Assembly (NCBI GenBank): GCA_014529385.2
Contig: CM043963.1
Span: 80,799,412-80,863,411, forward strand
Direction: 5' to 3'
DNA: 64,000 bases
Source: Adiantum capillus-veneris
Lineage: Eukaryota; Streptophyta; Polypodiopsida; Polypodiales; Pteridaceae
Shown: positions 44,063 through 53,594 of the stretch, in pieces
Numbering within the stretch: position 1 is the stretch's first letter
Layout of the letters: each line of letters opens with the position of its first letter
Program-made: the position numbers and the translations under genes
Notes under the pieces: model-generated
What the model saw: the letters and a program-made list of their open reading frames with translations, nothing else
Databases searched by the model: none
Told to the model about the DNA's origin: nothing

Positions 44063-44745
44063 GCAAGGGAGTGAGTGATTCATAACTTCCAATCAAAGTT
44101 GTACCTACTCTTGTGCATCAATTTAATCAATAAGTTGGGTGCAAATCGCGGGTCAAAACTCTCTTGAGTCTCTCCAATTCATGCTTGGCAACCTCATCTC
44201 GTTTGGTTTAAGGTGACGCGTTTTCATTTTGAGATTCTTTTGTAGTATCTACTTGTATGTGACTCAAGAGCTCTTGTGTTTGTTTTTGTTGCTTGGGAAA
44301 ACATTATAAGAGGGTTGTATGGTGAGAGGTCTCCCATAACCCTAAGATAATGTGTAGATTGCAACATCATCAAACTTAATCGTGTCTCTCTACTCTTCTC
44401 CAAGCTGTTCATACACCCACGTCAATCATTAAAATTGAAGCTAAATTCTTGCACAAAGATCTCTCTCTTTCTTGTGTGTGTGTGTGTGTTTGGTGCGTGT
44501 ATTGGTAGCATTTAAATTAGTGATAGTGTACCCTTCCTTCTCGCTTGTATTGCTAAAGGATTCTCCTCTTTTGCGTCCTAGTTCGCTCTCTAACTAGGTG
44601 GTGCCCCTATCTTGTTTGGGTTTGGATGTGGGTTGGTTGTTGTGTTGTGCTTGTGGTTGCCCCAGCCCCAATTGAGCAGCACGGGAGCCTTGAGGGGTTT
44701 TAGAGGTCGCCTCTCTTGTTGCCCGCCTCGGACCGCCTCAATATC
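44063..44745. other. LTR-like non-coding insertion, right part
   Basis: This continues 34976-36946 across the CACTA element. It contains a (GT)n run near 44475-44490. No coding signal is seen. The split minisatellite resumes at 44747. Confidence 0.5.
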
Positions 44746-44786
44746 TTGAACAAATTATTTCTTACCAATTGGAAAACCCATATTAT

Positions 44787-44978
44787 TGTAACATTTAATG
44801 GCCTAGTGTGTAGCGGAAAATAGCATGAACATAGTGAGAATTTCATTACAATAGATTCCTAATGAGCATAACAAGAGTGCTTGGGTGGAGAGAGAAACTA
44901 AAAGCATAACACCTAGTTAGATAGCATGAACAATACTTCAAAAGAGAGAGAAATAAAGCTATTGATAACAGTTACAAA
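44787..44978 (-). repeat. Inverted LTR fragment of the Gypsy-1 family
   Basis: TGTAACATTTAATG and AACATAGTGAG...TTTCATTA...TTCCTAATGAGCATA follow the reverse complement of 1163-1000 with about 20-25% differences by eye. The match continues to about 44978 (ACAATACTTCAAAAGAGAGAG) and stops where Element-2's palindromes start. The missing remainder was not found to the right of Element-2. Confidence 0.78.
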
Positions 44979-44984
44979 AATCCA

Positions 44985-45210
44985 TAGTATGCTAATTGAA
45001 GGAATGATAATTAGCATACCATGTATGCTAATTAGCATACTATTTATGCCAGTTGGCATAGAGAGTATACTAATTAGCATATTTTTGTTTGTGCTAACTT
45101 CCAGTCATAGCATACCGGGTTTTACCAAGCACCGAGCAAACTTTATCGAGCGAAGAAAAAACCGAGCGATATCTAGACTACTCGCTGTAGTCTAGAGAGA
45201 GAGAGAGAGA
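44985..45210. repeat. Element-2 left palindromic repeats
   Basis: Four to five copies of (G/T)TATGCTAATTAGCATA-type palindromes to 45082, then the GCTCG-containing inverted sequence, then a (GA)n run at 45191-45210. Confidence 0.82.
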
Positions 45211-45749
45211 GAGTACAATGTGTAAAACTTTGGTCAAATTAAATACAAAACATGATACTTTTGCATGAATCACTCATCATGATATCACAAGAGAAGTAAT
45301 TATTTGTTGCCATGCTCAAGTCATCAACAATAATTTAGTGAACACTGATATCATTGTTGAACAACAAATTAATTATAACATTTAGTTTCATCAAGTACAA
45401 AACATGATACTTTAGCATGAATCACACTCATCATCGATGAAGGCATGTATTTTATTTGGCTTGTTGGAGGTTTGAACATTGTATCGTGGATCTCACACCA
45501 TCCTTTTAGCCTCATCCTCAATATACACTGGCAAGGCACTTCAATGAAGCAAAAATTGAACTCATCAAACCAAATAAATGGACTTTGAATAGTGCAAAAA
45601 AATATTTTGCAAAATCATTTAAAACCGCATCAATAGCCACCTAACTATTGTCAAATATTGCCATGAGCATACATAGTTTAAAAAGAAAATTTTAAGTAAG
45701 GAGAGGCACTCAAAAAATAACATGTCCATGACCAAAAGAAATGGAATGC
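45211..45749. other. Spacer left of the methyltransferase gene
   Basis: A phrase AAAACATGATACTTTxGCATGAATCAC is repeated at about 45250 and 45405. No gene is visible; the stretch is probably the 3' UTR or downstream DNA of the minus-strand gene. Confidence 0.5.
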
Positions 45750-46932
45750 TCACAAATGATCAAATGGGTTCTCAATGGGAGGTCTATTCTCCTCATCCAC
45801 CACATCTGCAGAAGTTGAGGCCTCATGTTTGTCTTTCCCTCTGGATTGGGGATGAAGTAGAGATGACACATATGTCAAAATCAAAGCATCATCACTATCC
45901 AATGCTACACAAGGACGTCCTGAAGAGAGACATGCTTTGAGAACAGGAGCAGTCCAACAACCAAACTCCAAACAAAGGCCCTTCGGCCTACATAAGAGCT
46001 CAACAAGACTAGCAATGAAGTAAGATCTACGTTGCATGCATCCTCGCCATGCAAGTCCAGAATCCATGACTACGTAAGTGGACTCTGGCAAGTAGTGTCG
46101 CATGACGGTATCTGTAGGAGTCATGCCCATTGCACGAAACAATGACATACTCTCATCAAGGTAAACCAGAGGTGGTGAACCTTGCCTATGAATGAAGAAT
46201 AGCATTGAACTATCACACTGCAAAGAAAGATGACAAACACTTAGAATGTTATAGTTTAATCATTACATACACTAGGCACAAAAGAAAAAAAAAATCAACC
46301 TCTTGATGATCTCCACCCACATCCACAAATACATAAGATGAATGATGAATAACAATCACTCGACGATGAATAACCATGTTAGATGCTCAACACATCTTCT
46401 CAATCCAATGAAGAGTATCACCTACCATATAGAAATCTGATTTTCAACAAATGCAAATAAAGAAACAATAAGACTTGCTTAGTATAGAAGATATTGATAC
46501 CTGCAATAGATCCCAAAACAACAAGCCATCCAAAATCTGCCAATGTACTGTGCGTCAAATGAATGGCCGCTCTCACATGATCCTCAGTGCAAGTATCCCA
46601 TGGAGATTGTGAGGGTGTAGAATGTAGGACACCTCCAAAAGGCAAGTCAAGAAACAAAAAATCAGCAGCCCATGGAACGAGCCTACCATCTCGCCTGTAT
46701 CCACCAACATCTGTAGACAGGACTCTGAACATATGCTCGTGTAGGGGCATCCATATCAATGACTACACACCAGAACGAAACTCACGTGCAATGGTAATAT
46801 AATCCCCTAGTATAGCTAAACATCTATGATCTCTTGGTTCCTGTAGAACAGACTGCGCTCTAGGGAAAACAAATCGCATCAAATGATGCAAGCTCTGTGT
46901 GCCAATAGCATCTGTCAGTTATAAATAATGAG
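45750..46932 (-). pseudogene. DNA N6/N4 methyltransferase-like domain (C-terminal exons of ParB-MTase gene)
   Basis: Exon 46924-46502 follows an acceptor GACAG and reads SLHHLMRFVFPRAQ, then (after an in-frame TAG at 46763-46765) DFLFLDLPFGG, which fits the catalytic motif IV D-P-P-Y/F of amino-methyltransferases as D-L-P-F, then FGWLVVLGS. Exon 46433-46296 reads VGDTLHWIEKM, a TGA at 46387-46389, then HHSSYVFVDVGG. The last exon (46220-45750) holds GLCLEFGCWTAPVLKACL and GRPCVALDSD, which fit SAM-binding motif I (F-x-G-x-G) in degenerate form and motif II. Order IV then I is that of beta-class enzymes such as N6_N4_Mtase. Splice sites fit GT-AG. Two stops and the altered motifs suggest it is inactive. 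Target base cannot be told. Confidence 0.68.
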
Positions 46933-47039
46933 ATCACCAAACCATGGGTGCATTTTCATAACATAGTGCAATAAAAAAACAATTACAAGATTAGGAATCC
47001 TTTGTGAGTTAAGCAAACTATTTTATTTATGGACGCACC

Positions 47040-47280
47040 TCTCATGTCAAGCTCCTCCTCCACCTCGTGTTGCTTCCCCTTATGTTTTGGTATAGAAGCT
47101 ATCAAGGAATACAACCAAGCAAAGATATTAGTGAGCCATAACAAAGAGATCAATAAAAGTACATGCTCACACATGTCATAATATTATTTAACCTTTTCTT
47201 TTATGCTCACACCTGTCATTTTTGTTGCAATGAATGTCTCGTGTTGCTTCCCTGTATCTTTAGAGAGCGAAGCTGTCAAG
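47040..47280 (-). pseudogene. Duplicated mini-exons in the ParB-MTase gene
   Basis: Two short segments, each after an acceptor (TTGACAG ending near 47271 and TTGATAG ending near 47099), share CTTC-TA-AAA-AT and GGGAAGCAACACGAG. They encode SLSKDTGKQHE and SIPKHKGKQHE. They lie between exons of the same gene and look like an exon duplication in a linker. Confidence 0.5.
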
Positions 47281-47338
47281 AATACATTAATCATGCTCAA
47301 TATCCATGCACAAAAATCAACAAAGACTGTGTTATATC

Positions 47339-48016
47339 TCACAAAACATAGACAAAGTCATTAAAGAGACTCACATGCATGAATGGATGTATTATCATTA
47401 TGGTCTCGCTCCTTGCATTTGCATCAGATGTGTCAAGAGCTATAGAGGGATTTAAAGTCCTCTGTGCATTGTAGATCTCTCTCTCACGACCCAACACATA
47501 ATTTTGATCCATGTCTATCCACCAAGGATAGTGATCTAGCTCCCATTGTGATCGATGATGCATAGTGGGAGGGAGGATACATGCTATCCTCACTATCAAC
47601 ACGGACCCAAGATGGAGCACGCAAAGGAATGACTAGAATGTTTTGTTTCTCCAACAAATGATAGAAGTATCTAACAAAAAATATATAGCAAACTTTTAGA
47701 TTATCACAATGAAGCTCACAAAATACAAAATAAATACATTTTAGTGACCACTACCTATATAGCAGTCTTTGTGAAGCCATTCGATAGTAGTTGATCTTCT
47801 TAAGAGCTTGTAGCTCAGCATCACTATTTCTGCCCTCCAAAGACACCTCTAATGGAAACATGAATTTACGAGCCTCTACTATCATCTCTCCATAGTAGAG
47901 CTCCAATGTAGTTGCTGGAGGAATTGTGATTCCATCCTTCACATCCACATACTCAAGCAAAAGTATCTCAGCACCATCAAGCACTCTTTGTATAGCACCC
48001 TCTCTTTTCAACCAAC
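47339..48016 (-). pseudogene. Middle exons of the ParB-MTase gene
   Basis: Exon about 48016-47756 (acceptor TTATAG, donor GTAGTGG) encodes WLKREGAIQRVLDGAEILLLEY and ALKKINYYRMASQRLLY. The next (about 47668-47370, acceptor TTTGTTAG, donor GTGAGTC) encodes LVIPLRAPSWVRVDSEDS and, after a frame change of a duplicated CCTC near 47573, HHRSQWELDHYPWW. No named domain; predicted helical linker between ParB-like and methyltransferase parts. Confidence 0.55.
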
Positions 48017-48096
48017 TATAACAATCAAGTGATATAATTTAGCAAAGATAAATTATAAAAGAAACAACTAAAGATAGAAACCCAAACTCGTGTTAC

Positions 48097-49700
48097 CTAC
48101 CTACGAAATCTATGGTCACCTCGAGTCAATACGTAAGCCACTCGTGTAATCTTGCTAGACTCCAGCAATGATAACCATAAGATCTTATTTTTCATTTTTG
48201 CAGCGTGAAGAGTAATTAAATTAAGCTTCTCTAATGTCGCCCAACTCTCTTGGCCCCATTTCAAACTCATTACTTTATCAAACCACTCTTTACCATGTCG
48301 AGGATCAACAATATTCAAAATCTGTCACATAACTTCCATTAAAAAAAGCACTTAAAGACAAACTGCAACCTAGTCAAAAGAACCATACCTTTCCAACACG
48401 ATCCCCATATTTGATGTACAAGTCTCCGATTATTTGTTTCAGATCTTGTGGCGATAGAGTATCTTTCTTACTCTCTATCTTACTTTGGAGCTCCTTTGAC
48501 ATTTGAACCTTTCAATAAGTATTCTTTAAAAACATTAAAATCACAAAGCAATTATACTTAAATTCAAGAATGTAGTACACTTACATCAAATAACAAATGA
48601 GCAAGATATCTCCGTGTAAGAGGATGCCAATGTTCTTCCCCTTTTGTTCCTCTTTCTCGGAGAGTGTCAATGAGTTTCTGATCTGCCTCTGGTAGTGCAC
48701 AGAGATAATCTTCATGATCGGCCGCACAAATATTTGAGCAATTGACAAGTTCATCTCTCAAGTAAAAGGTAACCAAAGCATGTGTGTTCATGCTATAGAA
48801 ATGAATAATTCGTTTTCAAAGAAGTGCCAAAATAATATAAATACATCAAACAATGCACTTGATTTAGCATTTTACTTACAAGTTCATTCTTTGAAGACTA
48901 GTCAACAATGCAATCTCTGACAGCTTTGTAGTATCAATTATTGTACATAAAACTCTAAAATGCCTCTCTTTGTTAGTAGAGTACATTTCATTAATGGCTT
49001 CTCGCCAAGAAACTGTTCGATGATTCCCTTCCCACACATAGAACATTTTTTGGGCAAGGATTCAAATTGTGGATGTGCAGCTACCTCTTCTTCAAACTCT
49101 ATATTGACTTGTTTCCATATTGGATCCCATCCATCAATAATAGCATCTTAATAAAGAAATTAAAGACATACGTTTACTTATGATCATCAAAAGAAATGAA
49201 GAAAGCTAAAAATAAGAAAGCATACCTGTGACTAGAGTTTCTTCCATTTGACATGTAGACAGTGAAACTATAAATGCACCCTTCTCTTTGATGTAGCCTT
49301 CTCTGGAAAATGCAGACCTCAAGCCACTTACATCTGGCCTTAAACCACGAACTTTAGCATGAGGTATAAGCGTGCAAAGAGGTATGGGAGGACATTCAAA
49401 GCAACTAAAAACTCTTGTTTTACTTAGAATGTCCTCTCCTCGATCCAAGTGCAATGTGCTATCATCCTCATCTGCAACACTTGGACGTATTTCAGGTCTC
49501 ATTCTAAATGGCACTATTTGCATAGCAGCTTCAACATTAGCTATCTCTTGGTCCACTTCATGTAAAGAACCCAAACCAATATCATGACTATCGCTCTCAT
49601 CTGGCAACTCCATCTCAGCCACCAAGCTAACTTGATTACTACAAACAGGTTTTGAAACTGATGCACTCCTGCCACGTCTTCTTGAACCTCCCCTAGCAGT
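48097..49700 (-). pseudogene. ParB-like N-terminal domain exons of the ParB-MTase gene
   Basis: Exon 1 (to 49211) reads IPLCTLIPHAKVRGLRPDV, then LRSAFSREGYIKEKGAFIVS; a donor GTATGC follows. Exon 2 (49147-48880) reads DAIIDGWDPIWKQVNIEFEE and then, after a one-base shift in a run of six T at 49046-49051, MFYVWEGNHRTVSWREAINE. L-I-P ... V-R-G ... G-Y and the G-N-H-R box match the ParB/sulfiredoxin fold (ParB nuclease-type, in which the GxxR/GNHR loop binds nucleotide). Exons 48792-48585, 48508-48389 and about 48318-48099 continue with unknown sequence (FYLRDELVNCSNI; LTRRYLAHLLFD; WGQESWATLEKL). All have consensus donors such as GTAAGT. In bacteria and phages ParB-like domains are often fused to N6/N4 methyltransferases. 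Confidence 0.68.
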
Positions 49701-49874
49701 GGAGGGGCGACATCAAAACAAAACAATACCTTAAAAAATAACACTAATAAACTTTCTATTAAACAGACCTAATAATAAAGACATTTGTACATTTCATTGA
49801 AAAATTCATGTTTGATAACTAAAGGTCATACAAACTTATGCAAACTCTATACATTAAGACACTGCTCTAAACTA

Positions 49875-50329
49875 TCCCGGGTCGACGCGGGACTAGTTAT
49901 GCCACTATCCCGTTGAAGAAAAGTATTGCATGCTTGACATAAAAACATTCCATTGTTCTAATACCAACCTAGCCGGACACAGTCCTAGAACATCCCGCGT
50001 CGACGCGGGACTCGTTATGCCATGATCCCGGTAGACAAAAACCCACAAAGTAGAGCCTATGCGGATCATCAAGCAATGTGAAACCATGCTGTTAGGGCTC
50101 CCCTCACTAATAGGCGCTACAAGGATCAGCGCGGCAGTGTGCTAAGGACCCTTGTGGATACACAAAATAATGCAATGAGATAAAATAATACACAAAAATT
50201 CATATGACAGTGCCCAAGATCACACCACAGCCACTGGAGGTGAAATGCGTGACCATCAAGCTGGACATCAAACTTTCCCAGAACCTAAAATCGGGACTCT
50301 ACCCTAAACAGTCCCGCGTAGACGCGGTA
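49875..50329. repeat. CpG-rich palindrome repeats, copies 1-3
   Basis: Copy 1 at 49875-49892 (TCCCGGGTCGACGCGGGA), copy 2 at 49993-50010 (TCCCGCGTCGACGCGGGA, a perfect 18 bp palindrome) and copy 3 at 50312-50329 (one arm decayed). Each sits in a larger foldback of about 57 bp, for example GGGAC...CCCTAA...CCGCG, then CGCGG...TTAGGG...GTCCC around 50293-50349. Confidence 0.85.
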
Positions 50330-52439
50330 TCAGTTAGGGCAGTGTCCCAAAACATTTCAAGTAAGCAATAATCTACGCAGTATTGACATACAAGCAAAAA
50401 AGAAACCCACGGCCAATGGTTTAGTTTTACAATAGAAAACCAGACTTCTTTGACCCCACTTCTAGAGGCATTTTCAACACCAAGACTCCGCTTTAGAATG
50501 GAATCCTCTACAACAAACTGCAACAAGTCTTTCAAAGATCATGATGCTGGCGGAAAGTTGTCTTACCTGGCCTGTTGTAAAAATGCAGGGTTTGGACAGA
50601 AGGATGGTCATGATGAAGGAAGGCAGGCAGACCAGTGGCACATGAGGGTAAAGGTGCGAGTATGGACAGTACATAGAACATGGACGAGTAAGACAGGACC
50701 GTTGGGACTGATTGGGGGACCTCAGAATTAAAGTTGTCATCCAAAGCATGGAACTTTTTTACCAGTGTCACCTTATCCCTAGAGGCATACTACATATTAA
50801 GTAGGAGAAGACGTTGGCAGACATTGAAGTCAAGCAGGATATTCAGAGCCAGACAAGATCAAAGAGCTAAACAAGCGAACTATATTGAGAGTTCGCAGTC
50901 GAGAGAAACAACAGAGTCAAGCATGAAACTCTGCAGGAATCAAGATTTTACTTAAGAGCGCGGGGAGCAGTAGCTAACCATAGAAAGAATTACCCACCTG
51001 AACCACACACAGCTATATGACATCTCATTCAACTGCTCAGAAGAAACTGTTTTATCACCTCATGGCACAATCAAATTTAAGTAATGCTAAGCCGGTCAAA
51101 TAGATTTAAAGTATAGCTTGGACAGAGAAAAGTGTGATAACTCTGACAAATATTTGAGAATTTTCTCGACTATCACCAAATTCAAGAATACAAATGATAT
51201 TAATCTTGGGGTTATGCAACCACATTCAACCATTGGACAGACTGAAAATCCTTGCATTTCAACACAAAACCCTTTTTATTGACTAATCCAACATTTCCCG
51301 TACAAAACATCCAACATCAATTTCATCGCTTCCAAGACAACCAAACACGACTTAATTTTACTGTTGAAATAACCAGTTTTACTGTTGATGGTCATTTTCA
51401 AGAAAAACGACTTAATTTTAACACTAGAATGGTAACTTAACAGGACATAAAAGTTTCCTTTCAAGGTTTTGGAAAAAATTTCCAAAACCATAGTAGATCC
51501 ACTCATTTTGAAAAATCCTTTCATGAGCTTATAGTTCAATAACTACTACATATGGAAAAAGTGAGAAACTTGTAAGTTTTCTCGTCCCTTGGTCACTACA
51601 AGCCTCCAAAGTTGATGGACCAGTGCATTTTGCCCAAAACAACAATTTCTTATGGTTGATTGCATATAAATAGGAGTGGGGATTTTTGTAGGACATGAGA
51701 TAAAATGCCCCGTTAACTTCAATGGGTTGGTGATCAAAACATATGGTTGCTTTTACCTCACTAATTTTTTTTTGGCAAAACAAATAGGTACAAAAAAGTT
51801 GCATGTTTGCCATTTTGCGGACATATCATCAAAGTTTCTATAGTCACGGTCGATACAGATACTATATACATGTTTTCTTAGTTCCCTTTGGGCCTTTGGA
51901 TTCAAAAGGAGCCATGGAGCATGTCAAAAGGATAATGGATCTCTTACTAAGTGGAACCTTGGGGGCAATGATAAAGTGCTAAATACAGCAAACATGAAAA
52001 AACTGGGTTTAGCATTATGACCTCTAGAAACCCATAGAAACTACTCAATATCTAGCCAAGTTTGTAGTCTATGATTAGATATGGTTACTACCTACAAAAT
52101 ACACACAATTGGCCTAAGAAACTAGCAATATTGAGAAAGTTATACTTGCTACTCTAAAATGTATCGTATTCTTCCACAAAGTTTTTTTCAGCTCATAAGG
52201 AAACTTTGTGGATATATAGCACCTAGAAATCCATTCTCATACTCTTCAAATAATTCAAGCAAAATGGTCACTTAACAGGACACAAAAGTGTCCAAGGACA
52301 TAAAAGTGTTCTGTTACCATTCTAATGTTAATGAAACAACCACTAAATAACAAGGTCCATTCTCTGAGGCTCAGTGCAGTAACCAGATTTCGTCATACGT
52401 AAATACTCTTAAGCTCAAAATAAGCTTGAAAAATAAAAT

Positions 52440-52497
52440 GGGACTCTACCCTAAACAGTCCCGCGCCGACGCGGTATCAGTTAGGGCAGTGTCCCAG
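52440..52497. repeat. CpG-rich palindrome repeat, copy 4
   Basis: The 57 bp foldback of 50293-50349 is repeated almost exactly, with core TCCCGCGCCGACGCGGTA at 52459-52476. It is 2.1 kb from copy 3. Confidence 0.88.
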
Positions 52498-52603
52498 AGG
52501 TTCTACCTTGTGGGGGGATGGCGTTTAGGCACCATAGACTTCCGTGTACGGCTCGCAGGGCACAAGGCTGCTTGTAGATGATGACCACGAGCAGAGCAGA
52601 GCA

Positions 52604-53086
52604 GAGCGCAGGCTTTTAGAAAATCCCTCTAATTCGTGGAAATTCTCAAAATACCCCTCAAATTTCAAAAATTCCCAAAATACCTTTGTATCTATTTTGG
52701 TTAGATTGTTCAAGATTTTTTAATCTTTATTCCTTTTTTATAATTGAGATCCGATTTTGCATGTTTAACATGTATTTTGCCACAAATTACCTCGCAAAAA
52801 AAGGCAATATTTCTAAAGATAATGAAGAAATTCATCTCCAAAGCCTACATAATCGACTCAAATTCTAGGTTTAGCATCTTATATTGATAAGTAGTGAGTC
52901 TTCTTATAAAACGCTACAAATTTTTTAATCTTTGGAGAAATTTAATTTCACAACCAGTGGTATTTTGGGAATTTTGAAAAATTTAAAGTGCATTTTGGAA
53001 ATTTATGACAAAATATTGGGGGTGTTTTGGGAATTTTTGAAATTTGAGGATTTTTGGAATTTCCCCAAAAAAGAAAAATTGCGCTC
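52604..53086. mobile_element. Foldback MITE-like insertion
   Basis: Left arm 52604-52690 and right arm about 52960-53086 are inverted copies: the arms share TTTTGGGAATTTTTGAAATT and a GAGCGCA terminus. Total 483 bp. No target duplication was found. Confidence 0.72.
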
Positions 53087-53594
53087 CAAAATAAAGTAAA
53101 ATAATGCAATAAAACAAATTCTGTATGAATACATCGAGGGACATTTACATTGCAATAAAAATACGTTAATGCTTTCAATAGGTTTAAACTTCAAGACAAA
53201 TCAGTACAAGTTGAGGATACATGTGTAGGCAAATCAGTAATCGTTTAGCATAGGGTGTTTTTATCTAATGTTGAAGCCGACATATCTCCTCATGCAGAGT
53301 GGAATAGAATAACAAAAAAACAACATTTTTTAACCCTAAGTTTTGGCCTTTTCACACTTAATATCAAGACGTGCATGGCATAGGTGATTTAATATAGACA
53401 TTTTGCCTTTTCCAAGAGATTGTTGTCTGCAACAAATGCACTCTGTTACTCTCCTATCACTATCTTCGTTCTTAAACATAAACATAATCTTGTGCTAATA
53501 TTTGAAAGTAGGCATTGCATTATCACTGTTGAAGCTTTAACAGAACATTTTGAGCTAGAGAACAAAAATTTCTCTTTGCGTCCACTTACACTAC

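Larger units (their letters stand above)
49701..53590. other. Element-2 central non-coding region
   Basis: No convincing gene. It holds four related foldback sequences (49860-50340 and 52440-52500), a MITE-like foldback (52604-53086), an 11 bp-arm hairpin CCACAAAGTTT...AAACTTTGTGG at 52174-52211, and two related segments with GGTxACTTAACAGGACA at about 51430 and 52265. It separates the divergent genes, so promoters for both should lie here. Confidence 0.5.

Noticed and set aside
49993-50010. parS-like centromere site for a plasmid-type ParB
   Set aside because: The palindrome does not resemble the bacterial parS consensus and the ParB-like domain is of the type fused to methyltransferases; kept only as a speculative binding site.
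50299-50771. ORFs on both strands in the Element-2 centre
   Set aside because: Short, overlapping on both strands, no domain and no splice context.
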